Shown: positions 39,556 through 53,620, counted from the stretch's first letter. The stretch is 64,000 nucleotides of DNA from Gavia stellata (GCF_030936135.1 NC_082616.1:10847001-10911000); one strand, 5' to 3'. A program made the numbers and translations. Notes: a model not told the origin generated them from the sequence alone.

Positions 39556-41564
39556 AGGTGAGAGTCTTTTTATTCGCTACCTGCCTTAGAGTTATTAGGA
39601 TTTCATTCCGGCCCCATTCTGAAGGCTTTTTTTATAGGATTACAAGGACTAAAAATCTGTTCCTTCAGCAGGCAAAAAGACAGAGGAGACATTTTTGCTC
39701 CTTAGCTGAGCATTTCCTGAGCAGGTGGTACAGTACAGTCAGAGTCATCATGCCTATCTGATTAACACTAATACTAAAACTGAAATAGAATAATGTTGTG
39801 AAATATAAGAAATTCTAGAAAAATAAAAAATACCAACATTTTACTCTCCCAGCAGCTGCAAAGTAGGACTGTATCTCCTGAGACTTTCTAGAATGAAGAC
39901 AAAAAAGACATAATTATTCCCAGAGTTCTGGGCAATGAAAGACATACGTGACTGTAACTACAAACTGAAGGAAAACTACAAGTAAAACAGTCGGGGGGGA
40001 ATTACAAATCCAACTATATTACATACATACGACCACTACAATTCATGTTAAAAAGACAACAGAACCAGACTGCCTACTATTTTATTACACAGGGATGAGC
40101 TCAGATACTATAGTGCTGAGGGCAAGGGAAGTAGAATAAGTGTATAAATGAGCTGTCAGGGTAGCTGCTGTAACAAAATGCAGACAGCATCCTGAAATTT
40201 CTGAAGAAAACTGAGAAATATAGACAGCCTCAGAGGTTTAAGGCTAGAAAAATGCCATTAAAACAATGCAGTCTGGCTTCCTGCCCTGCGGAGACAAAGG
40301 AATTTTGAGAATAATTCCAGGAATGCCTGGTTTCCTTTTCGCTGCTGGAAGTGGATACGGTCAAAAGAAGTCTGGGGGCTTTTTCCTCTACAGAAAATTT
40401 TGGCAAAAATAGAAAAACAACTGGATCAAAATTGAGTTTATGAACATTTTTTCATGTGACTTAGGACATAAACATAAGATCTGTAGTCATAAGTTATTGC
40501 AGGAGGGTTATATTCTCCATTTCAGTGGGTTTTGTGAAGCCTGACAAGCAGTTCCAATCCATCTGCATTACTTCCTGCCATTCACTGGGACAACCCTGCT
40601 TTCATGTTCACCTATGGAAACAGCAGAACAAAACCTGTATCACTTACCCTCTGTCACTTCATTTACATCATGTTGTGCACAAGAGGGAAACGCGTCCACC
40701 CCAGCTGGCAAACCACCCGCCCGAAGAGATCCCGCGATGCTTCCTCCATGCAGGGGTACTGGGATAGGTACCATAGCACCAAGATTTGTCACGCTCCAGC
40801 TAAGTGTTGCCAGAGTCCATAAATACAGTGAGAAACCTTACACAGAAGATGGCCCCCAGCAACCCACTGGTATTTCCTAGATGGAAACAACGATCTGGCC
40901 TCCACCGGAGTTCACCAGAGAACTGTCCTTAGCTCCTCTCTGGCAGAAGCTGGGGCTTACAGTTCAGGGGCAGGCTTTGTGCCACTGGTCGTGGAGAAGG
41001 CAAGGTTTTGCAAAAGACTGTTGGTCACAAACTCAACAGATACTTCCAGTCTTAACAAAGACTAAAAGAAAAATCTCAAAGCGTGGGATTGGAGAGTATA
41101 AAGAATCTCCTTTCCTCCCATTCTTCTAATAGCAGCAATTACGACATACTGACTCCAGAAACAGTTGACACACAAAACAACTTCTTCCTGGAAACGTGCC
41201 ATAGCTCCGGAAAATTACAAGTTTGCCTTTCCTGTAGCATAAACACATTTCAATGAAGCTCTGCAACAACAGCAGCAGCAGCGGAATTATCAGGCAGAGC
41301 AGCCGTGAGCCGCCAGCTCAGCCGGGCCAGCCTCACTTTCCAAGGAAAACGGCATTTTCTCAGACAGCTGAGATAACCTTTGCTTGAGCACTCGGGATCC
41401 AGTGCTGGCAGGAACTGAACTCTTCCAGCGGAGTGGCAAGTTCCATCATTTCTTACCAGACAAACAGAATTTGGTAGACCAAAGCACTTGGGCAGCAAAT
41501 GAAGCTAGAAGAGTAGTAATGGGAACTGTCTGCTTTGTTTGACATGTTTGCTGGGGTTTGGGTC

Positions 41565-41606
41565 AGTTTTTTGTTTTGTTTTGGTTGGTTGGTTTGGTTT
41601 TTTGTC
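41565..41606. repeat. GT-rich low-complexity tract
   Basis: Runs of T are broken by G or GG (GTTTTGTTTTGGTTGGTTGG). Similar shorter tracts occur at 42197-42220, 32980-33000 and 63550-63570. They resemble decayed A-rich retroposon tails read on the other strand, but no element body is attached. Confidence 0.6.
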
Positions 41607-44600
41607 CCACTGTTAAAAACAGGCAGAAGGAAAAAAAAGCATTTAAAGCATCGCTAAACCACTTCATAGGCTGGAAAGCGGTAGCGAGTTGACATTTTTT
41701 GCACCCCAGTCTCCTCCTGTTCCCACACCTGCTTGTTACAAGCAGGTCTGTGGATAAAGTCGTTCCACTTCAATGATTCACAATATTCCTAGGTTTCATT
41801 TTCACTCTTTGTTAAGGGAATGCTTGCAGGGGCAGCCGACATAGTTGGCTGAGTTTTGCTGAGAGTATTTGTTATATCACGACCGGCGGCCTGGCTCCAC
41901 CGAGACCACGCAGGAACAATTTATAGGACAGCAAAAAAAAGCGCTACGGTCGCAGAATACATGTGGTGACTAGAGGGGGTTATTAAAAGGCCACAGGCTT
42001 TTTCTAGTTTGACTAAAGTATTTCCTTTAGTAAATGATACAAGGATGTTATGAAGAGTTAACTTTACTGAACAGAGCGCCAAGCTGGCATTTGATACTGG
42101 AGATGGGCAGAAGGATTTGGTTCCTGTATTCCCCACAAAGGGAACTGTTACCTGCTCTTACGACAGGCAGAGAGCGCTCTTGATATCACTGCTTTTGGGT
42201 TTGGTTTGTTTTGGTTTTCTATAAACTAACTCAAATAGCTCTAAGAGGCAAACTCTGGTGTTCTCAGTAATACCCGCACTCCCAGGAACCCTGACTCCGA
42301 GGGCTGCTTCTCATGATCAGAGAAAAAGGAAAAGGCCAAGATCCAACACAGCGTAATACCAGGCTTACCCAGGTGTAGGACTTTGGTAACCATGGTGGAG
42401 GCTGTAAGTAAAAAAGAATTAGAGCTGCCTGGCCAACGTTGTAATGAAACATTTATCATTGTCACCTAAACATGAAGAGTGTTATCTAAAAGTCACCTAA
42501 ACGTGACTGAATGCTGTTGCAGTTGAGGGCACCCCTTCCAGCTGAATGGAGAAGAGGCACAACATGCAGCAACACCGTTTCCTCCAAGACTGATCTGCCC
42601 CTGAGCTTCGACTGGTTTTGACCTCACACAAAAACTTCAACCATGGACACCAAATACAGTGACAATCTTGCGACCAGGACACTGCTCCAGGGCAATAAAC
42701 GATCAAAGACCACCCTTTTATTTCAGACTGGTCACTGAACAGACACCAGCTTTCCTTACAAGAAACACCAGTAACAAAAAGAGCCTTTTGTCAACTTCCA
42801 GATTTGCTTGTTGATTACCATCCTTACCAAGGACATTCTCTATTTTGATGAAAATACCTATACTCGTGTTAAGCACGAACATGCAAGTCATTGCTCTGTC
42901 TTAGAAGACTACAAGATTAAAGGGTCAGGTCTCAAAAGGATTGGATCTTTTGGTTAGAAAAAGATTACAGGATAGACTCACCCTTAGATTTGAAGCTTTC
43001 AAAATGAAAAAGAGAAAGAGAGGGAGGCAGAGTCAGAGAAAGGAAACTTGACCTCAATTTGAACTAACAAGTCAGACAAATCTCTGACTGTGGGAGTCAG
43101 AGGAACACAGACCTGTTTGGAAAAGTAAAATCAGAGGAAGTAAGTAATAATCAGTAAACTTCTTTTCAGAAAAATCACCTTATCTTTACTGCCATATTCT
43201 CAACATGAACACAATGTTTCTTCTGTTATGGTAAAGAATTCCTTGGAAACTTAAAAAGAAATTTTTTTTTTTTTCTAGACAGTTTTCTTCCTCCTCTTCT
43301 TTCCATTACCTCCAAAGAAAGTCTACAATCCCTTGAGCATCAAAGCATTTGCCACTGAACATGTTACATGTTGGCAATAGCCAATTTTGTTTCAGAAACG
43401 CTCACTATGCAATGTCAATTCCTACTTTTCTCTACTAGCTCTTGTCAAAGACCAAATAATATCCACGGCTGGTGCCACCTAACCAGTTTCTTTCCTCAGC
43501 TAGCAACTACGTACATTTCAGAAGCATAAAATGAATATATTTTAAAATAAGTTGGAAGAGTTTTTTGTTGAAAGCTCTTATGACTGCACACTTGTTAAGT
43601 ACCATACTTAAGTACTGCCAAAAGCAACATTTTACTCTGTTTTATTAAAAATACCTGTGTTAGCACCTAAGATATTTAACAACTCTAGTCAACAGTGTCA
43701 AAAACAGAAGTCAGCAACTCTTCCATCATAACTGAGTTCTCAAGATAAAAAGTATATACCCTGCAACTGCACAATGTGTTTATAGTAAGCATTAGCCAGA
43801 TCTAATCTCTGGCATTTTGATCAATACAGAAGTTTCATCTGCAAACCATTTCTCCCCATTTCTATATAAATGTTTACACATATAAGTAGAACTACCAGCA
43901 GAACTAACTGTTCTAACTGCAAACAAACTCTGTTTCTCTCCAAAGCACACCAACAAACGTTCCTGCTCAGCTCTACAGTAGCACAGTAACGGCAAGTGAA
44001 CATGCCATAGGGCTACCTGGAGTGACTGTGTCTAGAGCCGATATGTGGACATGTAGAAACGCCCATTTCTATGAACGTTGTAAAGGTGCCTCAGTCCATA
44101 ATCCCCAGATGTTCAGATCCTACCTTTCTCACAGGGATTTCCTAGGAACAGGACAACCCATCATAGACATGTACTGCTTTAAGATCCAAAGCAGTTTTCC
44201 TAATTTTAATCAGAGACACATCACCATTTAAAAGTTTAACACACCGACCTAGGACTAATGCAGGACAGTTGCGATTTGACTTTCGATTTCAAAAATACTC
44301 ATGAAGTCACAAGATGCTTTTCCCACAAAGGCAAGGCTGAAATTCAGCCCATGCTTAACCTATTTACATAATCTTTTATCTTCATCTTGTAAGAATATTC
44401 AATCAAATCTGCTGATTCAGATAAATGCCTTTACAGAAAAAAGGGTATTTGTCCTTTGGATTCAGGTTTGGAAAATACCAGGGAAAACACGTTTTCACGA
44501 ATTATGTAGTAACTGCTGATATTGCGGGGAAATGTCTTTGCAAGTTATTTACAGCTTGGGGATCATATTTGAGGAAATTTCACATGTCACAGAAAAGCCT

Positions 44601-47600
44601 CCCCACACTGTAAAAAAAAGTAATTTCCCATACCGTATATTGCAACCTTCTCAAATTAAATTCCTTTCCCCACTGAAATAACGGATCAAACCCATACAGC
44701 TTACAGTTCATTTAGTGCACTGAATAGATCACAAGCCAAAGTCACTTTGATCCTAAAAAAAAAAAAAGTGTTGAATCAGCAGTGTCATACACTAGATTAA
44801 ATTTGCCGCTAATCCAATCAGATACACCACTTACTTTGTCCTACATGTTAAGCACGCACACTCCCAATCTATTAAAGACCATGTATTCCATTAAATAATG
44901 CTGGCTCATAATTCACAGTTAATGTCTCAGGACAAATTAAAAGGGAGTTTAAATTCTACTTCCCCTTGCTGATGTGTATCTCCATGATCGGCTGCTTTGC
45001 CACCCCTGGCAGGGTGTATTGCCACTAATCGCTTCCGTTTTTACAGTGCAGTAAAATGGGTCATATAACTTTGGAGATGACTGATACCGGAGCAGACATG
45101 AACAGTTACGCAGCACAACCAGGCACAAACCACGAGTCTGGCCAAGCCCACTGCTCAGCTGGGTATGGATGATGCCAAGGCAGAAAGGAAGGAGCTACCC
45201 TGTGTCGCAGTGCGCAACCATGTGAATACAGCGCAGCTGGCAATGGGGTGTGTGATCTGCTCAAAGTTTAGTTGTGCTCCTGGGCAGAGACACATGGATA
45301 CAAAGTGAATTTATATACTTCTGACATTTTTATTATTTATGTATATTGATACAGATGCTTCGGGCAGGCTGTTGCACCCCCTCTCTGCAACCTGGCAGAA
45401 GTTCAGCTGCACGCTGGCTGCTCTCTGTGGCAATGCTGCCCATAACTTGGGCCCACAAGGCCCAGGGGAGGCAGGACTCTTCATCTGCAGTATTTACATA
45501 CTAGGCAATTTACATACCCAAAGCAGGTACCAGAACGAAGGACAAATTTGGACTCCCCCTCACCCCCCGCCCAGCTGTATAACAAGCCTCACAGTGCGAG
45601 TTGCAGCCTCAGAGCAGGGCTGGGGCAGCGCTCCCAGGACAGTCTCCTCTCCTTCGCCAGCAACCTGGAATCAATATTATTGGATTGGTATGTATTTTCA
45701 TAGTGCTGAGAGTCATCTCCCAAACACTAGTCTTCACCTGCGAATTGTTAAGTTTACATTTTCACCAGTAACTGGCTTTCACCTGCTGCTTTTGCTGCTA
45801 CAGACTTTAAGAGACCTTAAATACTTGTTACCAAGAACTGAGTCTAACCAAGCATGGTGAGTTACTTCACACTATAATTAAGTCTTCCTGGCCCTGTGAA
45901 CCACAATATAAAAGTTAATCAAGTGTAAAAGAAATTAGGGATGTTGTTACTCAAAACATCCGAATTTTACAAGTCATATTTCTTAACTGTAAGATTATTT
46001 CACATCTGTCATTCATTTGTTCTAGCTTAGCTGTGAAAAGACTGCAGAAAAATTATGTTTATTTGAAATGTCACCTTTAGCAATCTTCATACCAAGTTTA
46101 AGCTCAATAAGCTCATACTACATTAAATTGAAAATCTGTTGAATGAAAGATGAGTCTGACTGAACTGCAGTTTTCATAATGCAATAGCACATAATCAAAG
46201 GTAAGATTGCTATCCCAGCAGAACTCTCTCTAGTAAAAAAACCTGTTTCACAGTAACAGGATAGGTTAATTACTGTTTCCCCCCAATAAAATTACTTTTA
46301 TATAGTTTTTGCTTATTACATTAGAACAAATGATGTATGCACTTTTTTAAATACGATTTTCTCTTCATGAAGGCAATCACAACTAGCAAACTCCTAAGTT
46401 CTCAGTTTTTACTGTGTTTACTTGAAGAAGCTCTCTCTCTAAGGATCACAAAGTCTTCAGATTTTATCCCATTCTCACTACTGTCATTGTCTGACAATTT
46501 CTGAGACTGAGAATTAATAAATAAGTATTTTCCTTACACTGCAACTTCCTTACATCTTCAAATCATCTGTCAACATAACTATTAGCTTGAACACTTAGAG
46601 ATATGCCAACAAAAATACGTGAAAGTCCATGGAAAGCAGTAAGAGTGGACATATGAGTCCACGTCCTCAAAATTTTGCTTCCTATCTTCTTGTCAAACAC
46701 ATATCTTATGTTTGACATGTTTATCAGCTGGATAAATACGCACATTGTCAAATTTCACACTCAGAAGCATCATTTTGACCCTGGGGCAGACATTCACATT
46801 GTATATTTTTGCAGCTGGAGAACCCGTAGAAGACAAATATGCTTTCAAAAAGGCAGCAAGATCGAGGCCAGATGAATGAAGATTTAAGATTAAGATTTAT
46901 TTGAGCAAAACAAATCTTTTAAATAACAAAAAACCCCCCCAAAATAACATTCAAGTGAAGCAGGATCCTGTTGCAAAGAGAAGTCAGAGGACAAGTTTCA
47001 AAAGAGTGAAAAAAGTCCATTAAGTGTGCCACTTAGGGCCTTTTTCAAAGCGCTAGCATACACACAGAAACTTTTTAAATGCTTATATAGCTATATTTAA
47101 CCTCTAAAAAATACGTACCGTTTAATATTAGTATGCTGCAGACCTTGTATTTGCTGTGAGAATAGCTCTACTACCAATTCCCATGAATTAATTCGGCATT
47201 TTATGAAAGTATTGGAAGGTGAAACATTTGACATCGAATACAGAGATTTCATCAGAGTATTATGAAGATCTGCACAAGATGTTCTTTTACGCCAACCTCA
47301 GTCCCACAATATGCAGCTTACCAAGAGGGGCAGAGCGCATGAGAGCACTTCCGGATAAGTAACACCCATCTCCACACCAGTATTTCCACCCCAGTGTTTT
47401 CACAGCACTTTCACTCTCAACCAACAGTTTTCTCTCGCATATAGAACTTGCCACATAGCTGTAAATTTAGGTCATTCAAGGGCAGACGAATTATTTTAGT
47501 AAAACTAACAGAATCTGAGCTGAGATCAGTTTAAAGATCTCCTTTGCATGCCTTTTCATTCTAAAGGCTTAATTTTGCTGCTATTTTTTCAGATTAACAC

Positions 47601-49814
47601 TAGCATAAGAAGGGCCTGTATTTGGCCATAACGCGGTTTGTCACTTCTTTTACCTGTCTGACCTGCCATCGGCACTTTTGCCGCTTTGACTGTTTCTCTG
47701 CATCCCCCTTTGCAGCCAGCTACAGATCCAAGAGTCGTTTCTCAGAGACTGAAGTTCTGCCCCACTCAGAAGTTCTAGCTCAAAAACTGCGTCACTGAGC
47801 ATCGGGCACGTGCACCGTTCAAACACCAACGTCCGTGAACTTTGCAGGGGTATTTTCAGCAACTGTCCTCACAGGCTCCTACCATGCCTGTTTTGGTATA
47901 GGAGCAAGTAATAACCCTTCCGAATGGGAGTTACAAGAACTCGTTGCACATGGTGTTACATGGTGTGGAAGGAATAAAAGGAGAATAAAGTCATGAAGGG
48001 CCTCCTTTACTGCAGTTTGAGGAGTTGGTAATATCTGCCCAGCCCCACCGCATGTCCCTCTGTCCCACACACACACATCATGTAGGTTGACTGAACCGTA
48101 GGCACGGGGACTAGAAGAGACAATAGTCTTTAAATGCTCTTTTCAAAACAGGAATTGCCCATGTTTATCCTGGGGCCTCTTCCCACCTCCAGAGAGAAAA
48201 TGTCTAGTTCCTCAGCTCATTTCAAAGAGTATTCACTCACTGACTTACCTCCATGGGAAGAAAGTACTCATGGCATTTTCTTTTAAAGGCTTCTAACTCT
48301 GCAAGTGTCATAAATGTAGTGAACATTACGATATACATGTTCATGACGTATTTCCTGTAATAAAACAGTTCAAACAAATAACGTCCCCATCATAAAGAGC
48401 CACAATGGGAAGCTGTATGGATAAGATTATTAATGTGCAAGGGCTGAGTGAAAATTTGGTCCTGATTTGTTTACTTGAATTATTCAGTGCAAACAGGTGT
48501 GAAGAGAAGCAATTTTCCCTAAAAATACAGAACGAGCTCCGTATTCTTTATTCTCTCTCTGGCTTCTGTGTCAGGAAACCATAAAAGCTTTCTAGCTTCC
48601 ATTTTAGAAAAACACCATAAAAGCTTCTTTAAATTACAGCAGATGTGAAGTCAGTGACTGAAATGATGGGAGACTGTCCACGAAGCCGTCCTAGAGGACA
48701 TGCTGTCAGGGCAGGATTTGGTTGCAGCTGCACCAAAGTTGTCAACAATCTGAAAACACGTCTTGCCCACAGCCCCTGGGCCTCCGACAAACGGGAACGC
48801 AGTGGAGCCGCAGCTCTTCCTGAGGGTCTGGACCTGACATATTCGCCCTTGAAGCGCCAAATGATGCTTTTTAAGAGAGACATATGTACGCTTACCACAG
48901 TGTGCCTCTACCACCTAACATGTGCCTATGGTTTCAAGTTAGATTTACAGCAGATTTAGACACCTATAGCAGGATTTAGGTGGAACTCTATATCCAAATT
49001 GTACTCTTTTCTTTAAACGCGCTGACTGGGGCTCCCCGAATAGACAGAATGCTAAGAAGTGAATTCCACCAGCACAGAACAGTAACTGTCTCCCACAGCA
49101 GCACGTTTTGCGTAGTCCTGCTGCAGCACATCCACTGCTTTTCTCTGTTGTTCTGTCCACTATCAGAACACCTGTGTTCAGCTTGGTGAAAGCATAACAA
49201 TTTGATTTTCACTTCAAGTTATGTAGATACCGTACAAATATGTACATGTATTTGCATTTTCCTATACAACTACTGTATTACTAATTGCTCCAGGCACTAT
49301 AAGAGGAATTCTAGCTTGTGTCAAGAAGCACAGCCCCACTGAAGTGACAGGGCAGCCGGCCCCAAGAACAGACCATAAATTGCTGCCGGCAACAGGGAAC
49401 ATGGGTGCTGATCCTGGGTTGAGACACGGCTTTCTTTGTAAATGACAGGACCTCTTCATTTCCCTCTTTCCTTCCTTCAGAGACAACCACTTCAGCAAAA
49501 GGGACTGCCTCGTACCATGTGTTTGCATACTGCCTATTCCAGCAGGGCTGCCGTACCGCCTGGGCTGATATACAGACAGTGAACAAGCCACACGCCACCG
49601 AGACAAATTCCCTAAGAAAGAGCCCGCTGCAACCAGCCAGAACTGAACAGCCCGGCCTTGGCGAGCAGCCGAGCAGTGTCCCAGCTGAAGCTAACGGTAA
49701 CTCTTCCACTACTGTAATGATTAATCTAATGGATATATTTATAGTGTAAATGCTGTATATATCCACTGTAAATCTACTGCAAATGCTGACAGTGATTTGT
49801 TGTTTAATAAATTA

Positions 49815-49905
49815 TGGGTCTGATTTTCAAAGGCTGCCAAGTGCCAGCCCTGTTCCCATTGAAGCCACTAGGAAAAATCTCTCTTGATTTCCATAGAGTT
49901 AGATG
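49815..49905. repeat. Relic of a sauropsid palindromic repeat
   Basis: GGTCTGATTTTCAAAGGCTG, then CAGCCCTGTTCCCATTGAAG and, in reverse sense further on, TTGATTTCCATAGAG. This resembles a repeat common in turtles and crocodilians that reads ggtctgattttcaaaggtgctgagcaccc, then cccattgaagtcaatggg. Only one arm is well kept. Confidence 0.45.
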
Positions 49906-50544
49906 AAAACTCAAGACTTTTAAAAATTCTTCATTATATGGAGATGTAAAAGCTCACTGAAACAAAATGAGTATTTAAAAATGTAAACTACTTAAACAAT
50001 TCTTTAAATTTACATCAACCAAATTTTGCAGTTTGCAGGTATTTCACATCAAAGCCATAACAGATGTGAAAGCCAAAAGGAGCAAGAGAGACAGGGAATT
50101 AATTGAGATTCATGACTTCTGTTTCTTAAATCCAGATATAATACCTAATGACTGAGTCTTAATCCTGCCCTGAAGTATAATACATGACAGTACAATGTTT
50201 CTTACAGAAAAAGTAGCTATATCTTGTGGCAGTAACATGTAAAATTTAAATGACATGAATAATTAAGAAGAGATTAATAGATACCTTAAATAAATAATAA
50301 GTTTCATGAAAATAGCATCACACACATGTTTTAAAACCCTCACCTGAAAGGTAAGGTAAACTCGCAAGAAATAATTTTTACTTTCACAAAATAGTCTATC
50401 AGTTTATAAAGTGTTTACAGCAGCAGCTACCATGTATCCAGAGTTTCAATACAGGGTTTTCTTAAGGGCAACTTGAAGGAGCTGGTTTTTATTTAATGTA
50501 AGGATCAAATCTGCTACCTTTACTCATGCCGAGCTCATTTTACT

Positions 50545-50610
50545 CAGGACCTGATCCTGCACATATGTTCAAAGTTGGCATTAAGAGTACAAAAGTACCA
50601 CAGCTCCCAG
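50545..50610. repeat. Relic of a sauropsid palindromic repeat
   Basis: The start, TACTCAGGACCTGATCCTGC, matches the terminal word of MITE-like palindromes of sauropsids (gggcctgatcctgca). The rest has decayed. About 90 bases on, GTACCTAGATATTTAGGTAC (50690-50709) is an imperfect palindrome that may be another piece. Confidence 0.35.
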
Positions 50611-51675
50611 GACAAAGCCCATTTCCTCAAGAAATCCCCATTTATTTCAAAAGTATCTCCCATCCAATCACTAGCACATGTAATCCTCGGTACCTAGATA
50701 TTTAGGTACATCCAAAAAGCTAGATCCCATAAGATCTGGGTTAATGAAAAAAGTATTTCCAAAAGAAGTGCCGGTGAGAAGAGTCTCCCGTCGGGCTCCT
50801 GAACCCTTTCACCACTTAAAAGAAAAAGATCAGCAATCAGCAGCTGCAATTTACACAGAACTAACAGGACTTCCTTGCCCGCGAGGCAAAGGTAACAGTT
50901 ATAAGAATTAATAAATAATTATTACTAAAATAACTTCTTGCATGAGGTTCTACAAAAGTATTAGGTAAATGAGGGACATTTAAAATGCAGTTACACACTT
51001 GCTCATTCAGAGTTGCTCGGGGGCAATAGCTCTCAGCAACTGCTGCATGCTGTAAATCCTCACAACAGGCTACATTGCAAAATATAGTGGGGAAGGGATG
51101 ACATCAGAAACCAGCCACAGCTTTCGAGTGCACAAGGTGGACAGACATCTCTGCATTTCAGAAATCGTTCTTCAGACCAGAATACTGAGCCCTCAACAGT
51201 CAGGGCACTTCCCATCTGTAACTGCATTTTCAGCTGGGATCTTAACAGTGAAAAGCCTGAAAAGCAACAGTATTGCCGGTACGCCCTTCACCGCCCACCC
51301 CTGCTGCTGTCCCACCCAAAGATGAGTTCAGCAAAGCCACTTCTGAGGAGCTCCTACAACCCAGAGAGCAGTTAATGGCATAGCGGAACTTCCCTGCCAG
51401 GACACCAGACACCTCACAGAGCAGATTTCACCTGAGAGTACATGTTTCAATGTTTGAGTTATAAACCTCCAGAAACAGGACTTCAAGATTATAATTTCCA
51501 CATTCCCTTGGCTAAGGTGTTACTCTAAAAAGAAACTGCTAAAAAGAGATCTATTACCTGAGGTAAGATTAAAAATAAGGTTTCAGGGCAAGCAAGTTCA
51601 ATGCAAAATGTATTTAAGAGACCCATTTATTCCATGCAGTTATATTTCTCCCTGATCTTCCTTTTCTTTTCATGC

Positions 51676-51720
51676 AATTATATTTAGAATTAACAGGATT
51701 TAGAATTATATTTAGAATTA
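51676..51720. repeat. Short direct duplication
   Basis: The 17-mer AATTATATTTAGAATTA occurs exactly at 51676-51692 and 51704-51720, with an 11-base partial copy (ATTTAGAATTA, 51698-51708) between. The unit is 28 bases. This looks like a local tandem duplication by slippage. Confidence 0.8.
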
Positions 51721-52123
51721 CCAAGTCAAAACTCTAGGGCTGTGTCCATCTTTTTAAGATGCTTTCTAAAGCAATTTTCTCAAAGATTTCTCAGCTATCT
51801 GAACTAGATATGGATTTTTTCCCCATTTTGCAATTTTACAGATATTTGGATTTAAAAAAATAGTGCTTAAACCAAATTAAGCTTAAAAAAAGTACTTGCT
51901 AATAAAAACCATTTGCTTAACAGTAGTTGTACAGACACTGCAGTAAGAGACTGCTTACATCTGCAAACAGAAACCATTTGTAAAAATCAGTCTTATAAAC
52001 CACCATGCATAAATCTATGGGAAATCAATGCCCATGGTATCTGTTAGGAAGTAGTAATGAATTATTACTTGTCCAAGAACTAAAATAAGCTCCCTTTTTT
52101 TTCCCTCTGTACAATTCTGAAGG

Positions 52124-52187
52124 CTAGATCCAAAGCCTTTAACAGTCAGTGAAGCTCCTCACTGACTTCTGTGGGCTTTGGATGACA
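52124..52187. repeat. Nested palindrome, ancient MITE-like relic
   Basis: The arms ATCCAAAGCC (52128-52137) and GGCTTTGGAT (52174-52183) are exact reverse complements. Inside them AGTCAGTGAAG (52144-52154) pairs with CTCACTGACT (52158-52167) apart from one end. The element can therefore fold into one long hairpin. Its words match the sauropsid repeat gatccaaagcccattgaagtcaatgggctttggatc, so it is an old copy, not a new structured RNA. Confidence 0.6.
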
Positions 52188-53605
52188 CCCTTCGCCTGTC
52201 CTTAATCTTGTCAACAAATTCTATCATATCCTTCAGAGAAAATCCTGTAGTTGTTTTAAGTATGTCTAATCCATAAGGACAAAGCTTTAATGAGTTTCTA
52301 AATTTATATCTTCAGAAGTAAAATAAAATAAAAAACCCCTGTGACCTAGAATCTATTCCAAAGCACTGCTCATCTTTCCATGGGCTCTGTGCACCCTCCT
52401 GCAGTGAAGCCTCTAGATCAGACGTATCTCACATACATGAGCTAACAGGCAGAAAACAGGAAAGAACTCTCGTGCTATACAGAAATATGGTTGTCACCAT
52501 ATCCCTCAAAAGACAGCAAAGGGGCCCGGCTCTGCGTACCCACTGTCACCCCAGAGAAGCTACCACCTCACCTACCTGCAGGCGTGTGTGTGTGTCCAAC
52601 AGCATGACATCATTTCTAGATGAGAAAGACTAGTTTTAGTAAAAATGAGAAATCAAATAAATGAGGGATGCAGTAGGTCCCTGGGAACAGTAACAGACTT
52701 CTTGATTCTCACCGTTCATCCCTTAGGTGGTTTAATAAAGGGCAGGATATTGTGCATCATAAAATCAAAGAGATAAAATTCATAAGAACTTCTTGTGTTC
52801 CACTGAGTTTGCTTATAATTTGGCAGTTCTGTAATTTAAAAGAATTGAACAGTACTTTCCATGCAGACTTTATCAACCTGAGAACAACAACATCCTAGTC
52901 CGTTACCTAGGTTTTATTACACTTCTAGCAAAATGACAGATGAAAGCAAACACCAACCTTTCACTTGTTTCTATTCAAGAATTTAAATTCCTTCAGATGA
53001 CCCAATTCTGTAGCCTACAGGAAACTGCAAGTCAAAATCATTTACTTAGTCCCTTTTTATTTAATTTTTCCATCTAAATTTATTCACTTTAAGGTAAATA
53101 AAATAAACCAAAGCTGGTAAGGAGCTAGGGGAGTGGAAGATGAGTGGGTGAATTCATGGGAAAAGGAAAGGAATTTACTCTGTTTAGTCATGCATGCGAA
53201 TGTACAGAAAAATATATGAAAAAATATAAACAATAAACAATGTATTTATCACCACACTGATCATTACAGCTGCCTGGTGTAGCGCTCTTTGCATCCTTTT
53301 TTTCTTTTATTGTTTTTCTAGTGTACACAGTCTTTGTGGAAACGACAATATTCCTTTGTGTCTTCACATTGCTAGGCACATTTGGGATGCTGCTGCAATC
53401 TGGCCCGGTGAACCTACAAGGCTAATGTAAGGTACAGCAGGGAGGGCCGAGAGGGAAAGCAGCAGAAGGGCAGCAACCAACATCTGCTGCAGCAGATGAA
53501 AGGACAAACCAGCTTACTCAGTCTTCTCTGTTCTTGAACAGATTTGGGTATTGCTTTTAAGGCTTGACCCAGAATAAGTCGTGACTCCATCAGAGAGGGC
53601 CAGGA

Positions 53606-53620
53606 TAGCAGAGGGCGCAG
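53606..53620 (+). promoter_or_regulatory. Possible CTCF binding site
   Basis: TAGCAGAGGGCGCAG agrees with the CTCF core (CCACCAGGGGGCGCTA) at nearly all the strongly constrained positions (AG, GGGCGC). It lies in the large intron. Such a match can occur by chance in 64 kb, so binding is unproven. Confidence 0.35.

Noticed and set aside
45339..45860. 173-codon plus-strand open frame
   Set aside because: No recognisable domain, low-complexity leucine stretch, no splice sites. It is within the expected chance range for 64 kb.
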